A DNA stretch of 64,000 bases from Actinorhabdospora filicis. GTDB lineage: Bacteria; Actinomycetota; Actinomycetes; Mycobacteriales; Micromonosporaceae. Shown piece after piece: positions 33,330-41,687 of this stretch. Positions within the stretch are counted from its first letter, which is position 1. Each line of letters begins with the position of its first letter. The stretch lies in the NCBI RefSeq assembly GCF_030269765.1, contig NZ_BSTX01000002.1:1526309-1590308 (forward strand), in the 5' to 3' direction. The notes under the pieces are model-generated. The model was not told the DNA's origin, did no database searches, and worked only from the letters and a program-made list of their open reading frames with translations. A program made the translations under genes and the position numbers.

Positions 33330-34511
33330 TCATGCCAGGGGCAGGCGCACCGCCAGTTCCCACCGGCCGTCCTCGGCTCCGGCGCGGACGGTGCCGCCGA
33401 GGGTGGCGGCGCGTTCGCGCACGCCGGCCAGGCCGCGCCCGCCGCCGGGCCGGGCCGCGCCGGGACCGACGGTGTTGCCGACGCTGAGGTCGAGGGCGGC
33501 GCGGGTGACGCGCACGCTCAGCGCGACCTCTCCCCCGTCGCCGTAGCGGGCGGCGTTGGTCACGCCCTCCTGGGCGATGCGGTAGGCCTCGCGGGAGACC
33601 ACGGCCGGGACGGTGGTGAGGTCGCCGTCGAGGACGTAGGCGACGGGCACGCCCGCCGAGGCGGCCAGCCCGGGCAGGCCTTCGAGCCCGACGCGGGGCG
33701 CGGTGGCCGACTTCTCGCCGTCGCGCAGGACGCCCAGGACGTGGTCGAGGTCGGCGAGCGCGACGCGCGCGGTCTGCTCCACGGCGCCCATGGCGGTGCG
33801 GGCGAAGTCGGGGTCGGTGCCGATGACGCGTTTGGCGGCGGCGGCCTGCACGGTGACCACGGACAGGGCGTGGCCGATGGAGTCGTGGAGTTCGCGGGCG
33901 AGGCGGTTGTGTTCGGTGAGGCGGTGCGCGGCGGCCTCGGCGGCGGCGAGGCGCTCGGCGGGGGTGGGCGCGAGGGTGCGCGCGGCGAGGGGGCGCAGCA
34001 TCGTCCCGGCGAGGGCGATGCCGTAGACGAGGGCGACCAGGATCAGCGGCGCGACGAGATACCCGAGTCCGTGCGTCCACGCGAAGGTCTCGGCCAGTCC
34101 GGTGCGGACGGCGAGGTCGCCCAGGAACGGGGTGACGGCCAGCATCACCGCGTAGGGCACGAGGGCGAGGGTGACGCCACTGAGGAATCCGCCGACGCCG
34201 AGGTGGAGGGTGAACCAGGCCGCCACCCGCCACCGGGAGGTGGTCAGCGCGCCGTCGCCGAGCCCGAGCAGGGACCGCGCGGCGACGGTCTCCAGCGCGC
34301 GGACCGGCAGGACGAGCCCGGTCAGCCACACCACGGGGATCGCCGCGGCGAACACGACGAGGTCGACCGAGATGAAACTGAGCGCCTCCCGCCGCCAGGA
34401 GACGGCGATGACCTGCCCGGCCATCATGTACGGCATCACCAGGGCACCGCCGACGATGAGCCACGCCCACGTGAGGTAGGTGGCGCGGTCGCGGAGGGGC
34501 CGGAGGATCAT
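33330..34511 (-). CDS. Sensor histidine kinase (HisKA_3 type)
   Basis: 393 residues from ATG 34511. About five N-terminal membrane helices with no large extracellular domain, then the dimerisation/phosphoacceptor helix HNRLARELHDSIGHALSVV and an ATPase domain (REAYRIAQEGVTNAARYG, GGGRGLAGVRERA). This is the DesK/NarX-like class that partners LuxR-type regulators. The stimulus is likely a membrane property or small molecule, which is inference from the lack of an exposed sensor domain. Confidence 0.9.
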   Translation of the reverse strand: MILRPLRDRATYLTWAWLIVGGALVMPYMMAGQVIAVSWRREALSFISVDLVVFAAAIPVVWLTGLVLPVRALETVAARSLLGLGDGALTTSRWRVAAWFTLHLGVGGFLSGVTLALVPYAVMLAVTPFLGDLAVRTGLAETFAWTHGLGYLVAPLILVALVYGIALAGTMLRPLAARTLAPTPAERLAAAEAAAHRLTEHNRLARELHDSIGHALSVVTVQAAAAKRVIGTDPDFARTAMGAVEQTARVALADLDHVLGVLRDGEKSATAPRVGLEGLPGLAASAGVPVAYVLDGDLTTVPAVVSREAYRIAQEGVTNAARYGDGGEVALSVRVTRAALDLSVGNTVGPGAARPGGGRGLAGVRERAATLGGTVRAGAEDGRWELAVRLPLA

Positions 34512-34549
34512 GAACCGATCGTGGCACAGGGGCGGGCGCCCGGCCTCCC

Positions 34550-34903
34550 CTACGCGGGGGACTCCAGGCGCGCCAGCAGCACCGGGACGTGGCTGGTCCC
34601 GGGGTCCTTGGTGGCGGTGAGCAGGGTGACGGTGCCGCGCTCGCCCTCGGCGCGCAGCGCGGCGACGGCCTCGGCGTGGTCGTCGAGTTCGGCGCGGTAG
34701 CGCTCCTCGAACCCGGCGCGGCGGGCGTCGCGGTCGGCGTGGAACCAGCGCCGCAGCTCGTTGCTGGGCGTGACGTCCTTGGCCCACTCGTCGACGTGGG
34801 CGCGCTCCTTGGCCAGCCCGCGCGGCCACAGCCGGTCGACCAGGATCCGGCGTCCGTCGCCGGGATCGGGCTCGTCGTAGACACGGCGCACTCGGAAGCT
34901 CAC
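34550..34903 (-). CDS. DUF488 family protein
   Basis: 117 residues from GTG 34903 (VSFRVRRVYDEP). The signature RILVDRLWPRGLAKE, DVTPSNELRRWFHAD and LLTATKDPGTSHV identifies DUF488, a small conserved family without known biochemical role. No convincing Shine-Dalgarno sequence is visible. It is divergent from the lipoprotein at 34983. Confidence 0.88.
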   Translation of the reverse strand: MSFRVRRVYDEPDPGDGRRILVDRLWPRGLAKERAHVDEWAKDVTPSNELRRWFHADRDARRAGFEERYRAELDDHAEAVAALRAEGERGTVTLLTATKDPGTSHVPVLLARLESPA

Positions 34904-34982
34904 CCGGCCATTGTCGCCGGGCGCGGACGCGGCGGCGGGCGATCGCGGGAACCCGGGGCGGGCCGCCGCACGTCCCATCCCC

Positions 34983-35906
34983 ATGAGAACCGGCATCACT
35001 GGACTCGCCGTCCTGTCCGTCGTCCTCCTCTCGGCCTGCGCCCGGCCCGCCGACGCGCCGGGCGGCGAACCCTCACCGGCCTCCCGCGCCGACTTCGACG
35101 CGCGCGCCGCGCAGGTCGCCGCCGCCTGGCAGCGGCTGCCCGCCGACGGCGCCTGGTACACCGGCTTCGTCCCCCTGGCCCCGCTGACGCAGAAACCGAA
35201 GGGCGTCGACGAGGCCACCAACGCCGCGCTGAACGCGGGCTGGTTCAAACTGGACGCCGAGCTGCGCGAGGGCCCCCGCGACGGCGAGGTGACGTTCCCC
35301 GAGGGCGATCCCCTCAAGGTCGGGCTGATCACCGCCGAGGCGGCCTTCGGCGAGGTCGCCCCCGCCGATCCCCCCGAGTGCCCCGCCCCCGTGCCCGACT
35401 CCTCCTCCGGCTCCGGCCCCGACGGGTCCACCTCCCACACCCTCCCCTGCACCACCCTCACCATCACCGCCGCCACATTCGGCACCACCCGCGTCCTCAC
35501 CAGCCGCGGCATGGCCGAGGCGCCCGCCTGGCTGTTCACCGTCGCCGGGCTGGACGCGCCGGTCGCGCAGGTCGCCGTCGCGCCCGCCGACGTCCAGGAC
35601 CCGCCCCGCGCCGACGTCGGCCCCGCCGACCTCCCCGGCTACGTCGACGCCGTCAGCGTCGACGCGGTCGAGGGCACCAGCGTGACGTTCATGCTGATCA
35701 CCGGCTCCTGCGACACCGACGTCACCCCCGTGGTCGCCGAGACCCCGAGCGCGGTCGTCGTCGCCGGCACCGTCCGCCGCGAGAGCGAGATGTGCGACGA
35801 CATGGCCCACTACACACCGGTCACGGCGACGCTGGCCGCGCCGCTGGGGACGCGGCCGCTGGTGTCGGCGCGGACGGGCGAGGCGCTGGGGAGGTCGCCC
35901 TTCTAG
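34983..35906 (+). CDS. Hypothetical lipoprotein
   Basis: 307 residues. The signal peptide ends in LSACA (lipobox, Cys near residue 20). The mature protein is Ala/Asp/Pro-rich with two cysteine pairs (CPAP ... CTT; CDTD ... MCDDM), suggesting disulfides outside the cell. A central acidic Ser/Gly spacer (PDSSSGSGPDGS) separates two domains. I recognise no family. It stands alone between divergent DUF488 and a regulatory dyad. Confidence 0.75.
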   Translation: MRTGITGLAVLSVVLLSACARPADAPGGEPSPASRADFDARAAQVAAAWQRLPADGAWYTGFVPLAPLTQKPKGVDEATNAALNAGWFKLDAELREGPRDGEVTFPEGDPLKVGLITAEAAFGEVAPADPPECPAPVPDSSSGSGPDGSTSHTLPCTTLTITAATFGTTRVLTSRGMAEAPAWLFTVAGLDAPVAQVAVAPADVQDPPRADVGPADLPGYVDAVSVDAVEGTSVTFMLITGSCDTDVTPVVAETPSAVVVAGTVRRESEMCDDMAHYTPVTATLAAPLGTRPLVSARTGEALGRSPF

Positions 35907-35918
35907 ACCGCTCTGCCG

Positions 35919-35968
35919 ATCCGTCCACTCAGGTGTGTCGATGTACCGACACTCGGGAGTGGACGGAT
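35919..35968. promoter_or_regulatory. Nested 50-bp dyad before the Crp/Fnr gene
   Basis: Outer arms ATCCGTCCACTC (35919-35930) and GAGTGGACGGAT (35957-35968) are perfect. Inner arms GTGTCG (35935-35940) and CGACAC (35947-35952) are also perfect. It could be the terminator of the lipoprotein gene, which ends 12 bp earlier, or an operator for the Crp/Fnr gene 35 bp later. Confidence 0.55.
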
Positions 35969-36002
35969 CCGTTTTCTTGTGCGGACTGATACGCTTTCGA
36001 GC

Positions 36003-36677
36003 ATGGACGGACCGACAGAACTCCCGCCGGGTGAGGACTTCACCCCCGAGCAGTTCGCGCTGCTGCGCGCGGCCGGGACCCTCCAGCGCCGCCCGGCCGG
36101 GCAGCTGCTCATCGCCGAGGGCGAGACCTCCGACCACGTGATGATCCTGCTGCGCGGGCACGCCATGATCGCCTTCGCCGGCTCCGACCGCACCCTGGAG
36201 ATCCTCCCGCCCGGCACCGTCGTCGGCGACATCGCCGCGCTGCTGAACTCCCCCCGCACCGCCGATGTCATCGCCCTCACCGACGTGACCGCGCTCGTCC
36301 TGCCCGGCGCGACCTGGCTGTCCTTCCTGGAGGCCAACCCCACCGCCGCCATCAGGCAGCTCGCCGGCTCCTACCGGCGGCTGCTGCACGTCAACCGCCG
36401 CAAGGTCATCGACCGCTTCCCCGCCGAGCGCCGCCTGGCCATCACCATGGCCGACCTCGCCGCACTGCGCGTGTGGGACGACGAGGACGGCGCCGGCGTC
36501 ATCCGGCTCAAGCAGGAGCAGCTCGCCGGGCTCACCGGTCTCAAGCGCGACTCCGTCGTCGGCGTCCTGCGCGACTTCAAGAACGCCGGGATCGTCGAGG
36601 TCCGCCGCGGCGTCACCCGCATCATCGACCCCGCCCGGCTCGACCGCATCGGGCGCGGCGAACTGGTCGCCTCGTGA
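36003..36677 (+). CDS. Crp/Fnr family transcriptional regulator
   Basis: 224 residues from ATG 36003. A cyclic-nucleotide-like beta-barrel (LLIAEGETSDHVMILLRGHAMI, LEILPPGTVVGDIAALLNSPRTADVIAL) and a C-terminal winged helix (IRLKQEQLAGLTGLKRDSVVGVLRDF) are clear. No iron-sulfur cysteines are present, so it is not FNR-like. The cAMP-binding arginine region (NSPRTADV) is close to the RSA motif. Ligand and targets are unknown. The large upstream dyad may be its own operator. Confidence 0.88.
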   Translation: MDGPTELPPGEDFTPEQFALLRAAGTLQRRPAGQLLIAEGETSDHVMILLRGHAMIAFAGSDRTLEILPPGTVVGDIAALLNSPRTADVIALTDVTALVLPGATWLSFLEANPTAAIRQLAGSYRRLLHVNRRKVIDRFPAERRLAITMADLAALRVWDDEDGAGVIRLKQEQLAGLTGLKRDSVVGVLRDFKNAGIVEVRRGVTRIIDPARLDRIGRGELVAS

Positions 36678-36722
36678 GCCTGGAGGAGGACTCATGGACC
36701 ACCGGACGCGGCGGCGGCCGCG

Positions 36723-36944
36723 ATGAGCCTGTTAACCGAGATCCTCACCGGCGTGGCGGCCGCGCCGGTGACCGCGGCGGTCGCCGCCTACTTCCGCTAC
36801 CGCCTCACCCGTGTCCGCGAGCAGAACAAGACCGCGCGCCTGACCACCGCCCTCGACGGGACCGACCCCGCCCAGCGGGCCGCGATCATCGAAGCCTGTG
36901 GATCCCTGGAGCGGACGCCGAAACGCCGCCGCCTGCGCGGGTGA
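36723..36944 (+). CDS. Small hypothetical membrane-associated protein
   Basis: 73 residues: one N-terminal hydrophobic stretch (EILTGVAAAPVTAAVAAYF), then a basic helix and a RERTPKRRRLRG-like tail. The stop overlaps the next GTG (GTGA), so it is coupled to the gene at 36941. No family recognised. Confidence 0.5.
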   Translation: MSLLTEILTGVAAAPVTAAVAAYFRYRLTRVREQNKTARLTTALDGTDPAQRAAIIEACGSLERTPKRRRLRG

Positions 36945-37340
36945 GCGAGCACCCGCTCGTCCGGCGGCTGCTCACCATCGGCCTCGACCCCGGCGAGTAC
37001 GTCGTCTTCGGCAGCGGGCCGCTGCTGGCCAACGGGCTCGCCGAGGTCGGCGACCTCGACGTCATCGCGCGCGGCGACTCCTGGGACCGCGCGCTGCGCG
37101 GCGGCACCACCGGCCTCGCCCCCCTCAACGGCGCCACCGTCGCCCACTTCCACGAAGCCCGCATAGAGGTCACCGCCGGATGGGTCGGCGACCTCGACAC
37201 CGACCGCCTCATCGACGAGGCCGAGCGCTTCGACGGCGTGCCCTTCGCGCCGCTGTCGGCCGTCCTGGACTACAAGCGCATGCTGCGCCGGCCCAAGGAC
37301 GAACCGCACATCCGCCGCCTCGAAGCCGCGCTGCCCTTAG
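36941..37340 (+). CDS. Nucleotidyltransferase-like protein (frame runs on past expected end)
   Basis: The conserved part (about 132 residues from GTG 36941) reads VVFGSGPLLANGLAEVGDLDVIARG, a minimal nucleotidyltransferase-type GSG-x...-DLDV core. DTDRLIDEAERFDGVPFAPLSAVLDYKRMLRRPKDEPH follows as two segments. The in-frame stop is missing: the codon at 37337 is TTA, while TAG lies one base later at 37338-37340. The open frame then continues to 37936 as translation opposite the DUF6886 gene. Either a single-base indel or a natural run-on is possible. I give the end where the alternative frame stops. Confidence 0.55.
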
Positions 37341-37864
37341 AACGGCGCCCCCAGCGCGTTGCGCAGCCTGATCCCGCCCCACCCCAGCGTGCTCGCCCGC
37401 AGCGCCGCCCAGTGCGCCTCCAGGCGCGGCAGGACCAGCAGCGGGACGCCCGCCGCCTCGTGGACGGCGAACAGGTCGCCCACCGGCTCGGCCGGTCCCA
37501 GCGGTGTCACCGGCGCGGCGGAGACCATCGCGTGGCGGTCGGCGTGCACGTAGTCGAAGGTCTCCGCCGGGAGGCGGTAGGCGTAGAGGCGGACGGTGCG
37601 GATGGCCTCCAGCCAGGCGTATTCGACGGCGTGGGCGCGGGTGACGCCGGGGCCGAGGAAGCGGTCGGTGTCGGCGGGCGCCGAGCCGGGCTCGGCGCGG
37701 GCGATCACGCGGGGGCAGTCGCGGGGGAACCAGTAGTCGGGCGCGTGATGGGCGTCCACGGCCCACACCACGCCCTCGGCGCTGACGGGGTGGGGTACGG
37801 GTTCGAAGCGGGTGATGGTGGGATCTTCGGAGAAGTGCAGGACCTGACCGGGTTCCGGGCGCAT
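37337..37864 (-). CDS. DUF6886 family protein
   Basis: 175 residues beginning MRPEPGQVLHFSEDPTI, followed by VWAVDAHHAPDYWFPRDCPRV and YAYRLPAETF, the hallmark blocks of DUF6886. Small soluble proteins, function unknown. It is convergent with the nucleotidyltransferase-like gene, their ends meeting at 37337-37340. Confidence 0.85.
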   Translation of the reverse strand: MRPEPGQVLHFSEDPTITRFEPVPHPVSAEGVVWAVDAHHAPDYWFPRDCPRVIARAEPGSAPADTDRFLGPGVTRAHAVEYAWLEAIRTVRLYAYRLPAETFDYVHADRHAMVSAAPVTPLGPAEPVGDLFAVHEAAGVPLLVLPRLEAHWAALRASTLGWGGIRLRNALGAPF

Positions 37865-37943
37865 CGCGACAGTCCATCACGCCCATGGCCGTCCCGCATT
37901 ACCCTTACGACGCCCCAGGCCGTCCCCTCGAAGTGAGCAGCGC

Positions 37944-39761
37944 ATGACACAGCCGCCCCCGCCTCCCCACGGGGCGCCGCCACCGGAGCACGGGTACCAG
38001 CCGTACCCGTACCCGCAGCAGCCCTACCAGCAGGTTCCGCCGCAGTATCAGCAGCCACCGCCGCCTCCGCCGATGGCCTACGCGCCGCAGCCGCAGCCCC
38101 ACTACCAGCCGCAGCCGCCGCAGGCCCCGTGGGGCGCGCCTCCCCCGCCGCCGGCCAAGAAGGGCCCCGGCGCCGGGCTGCTCATCGGCGGGACGGCGGC
38201 CGTCCTCGTCGTGGTCGCCGTCATCGTCACCCTCGTCATCACGCTGACCGGGAAGCCGCCGGTCAACCCGGTGATCACCGGACCGTCCGGCGAACCGGCC
38301 GTGGGCACCAACGACGCCGTGCTCAAGATCGGCATCAGCGCGCCGCTCAGCCTGCTGCCGGGCAACGCCGGGTACGAGCAGGAGAACACCGTCCTGACCG
38401 CGCTCTACGCCGGCCTCACCCGCACCGACGCGACCACCGGGATGCCCGTCAACCGGCTCGCCGAGAGCATCACCACCACCGACTCGACGGTGTGGACGAT
38501 CAAGCTGCGGCCCGGCTACACGTTCCACAACGGCGAGCCGGTCACCGCCAAGTCCTTCGTGGACGCCTGGAACTTCGCCGCCGACGAGGTCAACGACCAG
38601 TTCGGGGCCTACGCGTTCCAGCGGATCGCCGGTTTCGCCGAGGCGCAGAAGGCCGCCACCACCATGAGCGGCCTCCAGGTCCTCGACGACCGCACCTTCA
38701 CCGTCACCCTCACCGGGCCGTGGGCGGCGTTCCCGACGGCCCTGGCGATGCCCGTGTGGTCGCCGATGGCCCCGGCCTGCCTGGCCAACACCACCGCCTG
38801 CGACGACCGGCCCATCGGCAACGGGCCCTTCCAGCTGTCCTCGGGTTCCCGCAACGGCGACCTGAAGCTGACCCGCTGGGACGCCTTCGCCGGGGCGAAA
38901 CCCCAGTTCGGCGGCATCGACGTCACCTACCTGCCGGACCCGAGCGCTGGCCCCTCGGCCCTGGCGTCCGGCTCGGTCGACTTCATCCGGCAGGGACCCG
39001 GCGCGGCGCCCACCACGGCGGTCACCAAGCCGACCGGCTCGTTCATGTACCTGGGCTTCCCCACCGACAAGAACGGCTACGCCAGTCCCGAGCTGCGCCG
39101 GGCGGTGTCGCTGGCCATCGACCGGGAGGCGATCGCGAAGGCCATCGGCGGGCTGACCCCGGCCACGTCCTTCACGCCCACGGGCATGCCCGGCCACAAG
39201 GACGGCTCCTGCTCCGACTGCCGCCACGACCAGGTCGCCGCCAAGACCGCCTTCACCCAGTCCGGCTGGGACGTCAAGACGCCCCTGGAGTTCCAGGTCA
39301 GCCAGTACAACCAGACCGCGCTCCAGTACATGACCCTGGTCTGCAACGACGTGACCGCGTCCCTCGGCGTGCAGTGCAAGGTCACCCCGACGCCGAGCAC
39401 GGAGTTCGCCGGGAAGCTGGCCGACCACGGCTTCACCGGCGGCTGGGCCAGCGGCTGGATCCCCGACCAGGCCTGCGCCGAGGCGTACCTGACGCCGCTG
39501 TACGGCAAGGGCAACTACTTCGGCTACGCCGATCCGGCCTTCGATCAGACCTTGGCCACCGCCAATGCGATGAACAGCCTGGAGACCGCCCTGCCGCTCT
39601 ACCAGCAGGCCGAGGCCCTGCTGAACGCGGGCATGCCGGTGGTGCCGATCGCCTACAAGCAGTACGTCGCCGCCATCGGCGAGCGGGTGGTGCCCGAGAC
39701 CGTGGTCGTCGACCCCGCGTCCGAGGCGCCGCAGTGGGACCTGATGAAGGTCAGGAAGTAG
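37944..39761 (+). CDS. Membrane-anchored solute-binding protein, family 5, with proline/tyrosine-rich N-terminus
   Basis: 605 residues. The first ~70 residues are Pro/Gln/Tyr-rich and cytosolic, followed by a basic stretch and one helix (AGLLIGGTAAVLVVVAVIVTL, residues ~75-97). Then comes a complete SBP_bac_5 domain (WTIKLRPGYTFHNGEPVTAKSFVDAWNF, LRRAVSLAIDREAIAKAIGG). There is no lipobox, so it is tethered by a transmembrane helix instead of lipid. No permease or ATPase gene is adjacent, so it is an orphan binding protein. It may supply another importer or act as a receptor. It overlaps the convergent kinase by 11 bp. Confidence 0.88.
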   Translation: MTQPPPPPHGAPPPEHGYQPYPYPQQPYQQVPPQYQQPPPPPPMAYAPQPQPHYQPQPPQAPWGAPPPPPAKKGPGAGLLIGGTAAVLVVVAVIVTLVITLTGKPPVNPVITGPSGEPAVGTNDAVLKIGISAPLSLLPGNAGYEQENTVLTALYAGLTRTDATTGMPVNRLAESITTTDSTVWTIKLRPGYTFHNGEPVTAKSFVDAWNFAADEVNDQFGAYAFQRIAGFAEAQKAATTMSGLQVLDDRTFTVTLTGPWAAFPTALAMPVWSPMAPACLANTTACDDRPIGNGPFQLSSGSRNGDLKLTRWDAFAGAKPQFGGIDVTYLPDPSAGPSALASGSVDFIRQGPGAAPTTAVTKPTGSFMYLGFPTDKNGYASPELRRAVSLAIDREAIAKAIGGLTPATSFTPTGMPGHKDGSCSDCRHDQVAAKTAFTQSGWDVKTPLEFQVSQYNQTALQYMTLVCNDVTASLGVQCKVTPTPSTEFAGKLADHGFTGGWASGWIPDQACAEAYLTPLYGKGNYFGYADPAFDQTLATANAMNSLETALPLYQQAEALLNAGMPVVPIAYKQYVAAIGERVVPETVVVDPASEAPQWDLMKVRK

Positions 39762-40695
39762 CCGCCCCGGCCCGGTCCTCGCCGCGCACCTCGCGGCCGT
39801 GGCCGGGCCGGTGGTCGCCGGTCGCGCCGAGCGTCCACGCGGCCAGCGAGTGCCCCAGCGCCAGCCGTGCCTGCGGGCCGTCGCCGCGCAGGCGCGCGGC
39901 CAGCCAGCCCGCGGCGAAGGCGTCCCCGGCGCCCACGGGCTCGACGACGTCGACGGGGCGCGCGGGCAGCCGGTGGACGCCGTCCGGGGCGAACTCCACG
40001 GCCTCGCGGTCGGCGTCCTTGACGACGACGTGGGACGGGCCGGCCAGCAGCGCGGCGGCGTCCTCGGCGGTCGCCGTCCCCCACAGGCCCTCGGCCTCGT
40101 CGCGGCCCACGAGGACCACGTCGGCCGAGCGCGCCAGTTCCAGCAGCACCGGCGCGGCCGCCTCGGCGGTCCACAGCCCGGGCCGGTGGTTGACGTCGAA
40201 GGACACCGGGACGCCCAGCTCGCGGGCCCGCGCGATCAGCGCCGGGACGAGCGCGGCGCAGCCCGGCGACAGCGCCGGGGTGATGCCCGACAGGTGCAGC
40301 CAGCGCGCGCCTTCGAGGGGCCAGCCCGCGATGTCTTCGGGGGACATGCGCGAGGCCGCCGAGCCGCGCCGGTAGTAGTGGACGCGCGTCCCGCCCGGCC
40401 GCGGGTCCTTCAGGTAGAGCCCGGTCGGCGCCTCCGGGTCGCGCGCGACCCACCGCGTGTCGACGCCGTGCGCGGCGACGGCCGCCAGCACCCGGTCGCC
40501 GAGCGGATCGGTGCCCAGCCGGCTCAGCCACGCCGAGGGCGCGCCGAGCTCGCTGAGGTGCGCGGCCACGTTCGACTCGGCGCCGCCGTGGGTGAGGGCG
40601 AAGACGGAGGCCTCGGCGAGCGGCAGCGGCTCGGTGGGGGTCACCACCGCCATCGTCTCGCCGACGCACAGGACCGGGGGCGGGTTCGTCGGCAC
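39751..40695 (-). CDS. PfkB family sugar kinase (2-keto-3-deoxygluconate kinase-like)
   Basis: 314 residues. GGAESNVAAHLSELG (first PfkB motif region), RLGTDPLGDRV, TGLYLKDPR and the second signature EPVGAGDAFAAGWLAARL with catalytic Asp in GAGD. The GETMAVVTP start and FDVNHRPGLW motif are typical of KDG kinases, which phosphorylate 2-keto-3-deoxygluconate. No pathway partners lie next to it, so the substrate is tentative. Confidence 0.85.
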   Translation of the reverse strand: MPTNPPPVLCVGETMAVVTPTEPLPLAEASVFALTHGGAESNVAAHLSELGAPSAWLSRLGTDPLGDRVLAAVAAHGVDTRWVARDPEAPTGLYLKDPRPGGTRVHYYRRGSAASRMSPEDIAGWPLEGARWLHLSGITPALSPGCAALVPALIARARELGVPVSFDVNHRPGLWTAEAAAPVLLELARSADVVLVGRDEAEGLWGTATAEDAAALLAGPSHVVVKDADREAVEFAPDGVHRLPARPVDVVEPVGAGDAFAAGWLAARLRGDGPQARLALGHSLAAWTLGATGDHRPGHGREVRGEDRAGAATS

Positions 40696-40699
40696 GCGA

Positions 40700-41311
40700 C
40701 GAGGTTAGCCCCGCGACGGCGATCGGGCCAGTGGGTGGGACGCGGGCCCGCGAGCCGCATCCCGCCGAGCGGGAAGACGAGAGGGGCACCGCACGAGGAC
40801 GATCGGGCCGGTGCCGTGGGACGCGGCCCGCCGGGCCGCGTCCGGCCGGGCGACCGCTCCCCGCTCACGGCCGGGCGGGAAGCCGGTAGAGGCACTGCTC
40901 GACGGCGATCGGGCCGGTCGGCGGAACGGCGCATGGCAGCCCAAGGGCACGGCGACGGCCCGCCGGTGGGCACCGCGCAGGCCGGGCGGCCCATGAGGCG
41001 CGCGGCCAACGGCACGCGGACCGAACCGCGCGAGGCCCACGGGCGGTGGTTCTCCCGCACCAGGCCGCAACCGGCCCGGCCCGCCGTGCGCAGCCGCGGG
41101 CGCGCCCCCGAATCGCACGCCAGGGCAGCGCGAAGGCCGGGCGCGGGTGGCAGCGCCCCCGGCCACCGGCCACCGCGAAGCGCACCACGGCACCGGCGGG
41201 CCACCGGGTGGCCGCTCCCCCTCAAGGCCGCGCGACGGCGACCGGCGTACCCACGTGCGGTCCGCCGGTCCCCCACGTCGCCCCAGCGCCCCCGTTCCGC
41301 CCCGCCCGTCC
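40700..41311. repeat. 616-bp repeat-rich intergenic region
   Basis: No credible gene is present between the kinase start (40695) and the Imm51 stop (41312). The core GATCGGGCC recurs at 40721, 40801 and 40906. Units 1 and 2 align over about 50 bp (through TGGGACGCGG and GCCGC(A/G)TCC), and their tails align at GCGGGAAG and GGCAC(C/T)GC. The array degenerates rightward into short GGCACCGGCGG-like fragments. Open frames here are GC-rich shadows. Confidence 0.65.
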
Positions 41312-41677
41312 CTAGTCGAGCAAGTCCTTCTCCCCCGCCTTCACCAGGCTCGCCCGCAGCAGCGCCTCGTCGGCGATGAGCTCCTCGACGAGCCCGGCCA
41401 CGGCGTGCAGCGCGGCCAGGTCGGTGCCGTACGCGCAGAACATCCCGGCCTCGGAGTCGAAGCGGAACCGGTTCGGCAGGTCCTCGTCGCGGTCGAGGGC
41501 CAGCGCGTGCACCGCGCCCTGCCAGTCGTAGCCGCCGCCTTCGAGTCCGGCCTCGGCGAACACGCCGAGGGTGTGCCGGTCGGTGGATCCGCCGGGGCTG
41601 AAGATGACGGAGTTGCTCGTCGAGCCCTGGACGAGCGAGACGGCGGTGAACGCGGCGAAGTCCGCTTCGGTGACCAT
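41312..41677 (-). CDS. Imm51-like immunity protein (orphan)
   Basis: 121 residues from ATG 41677. STDRHTLGVFAEAGLEGGGYDWQGAVHALA and FDSEAGMFCAYGTDLAALHAVAGLVEELIADE match the Imm51 family of polymorphic-toxin immunity proteins. No cognate toxin gene is adjacent: a phosphatase lies upstream and the repeat region downstream. Orphan immunity genes often persist as protection against toxins of relatives. Confidence 0.75.
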   Translation of the reverse strand: MVTEADFAAFTAVSLVQGSTSNSVIFSPGGSTDRHTLGVFAEAGLEGGGYDWQGAVHALALDRDEDLPNRFRFDSEAGMFCAYGTDLAALHAVAGLVEELIADEALLRASLVKAGEKDLLD

Positions 41678-41687
41678 GCCGGGCAGG

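Noticed and set aside
40811-41315. Short ORFs in the repeat region
   Set aside because: Compositionally shadows of GC-rich repeats on both strands, without ribosome-binding sites or similarity.
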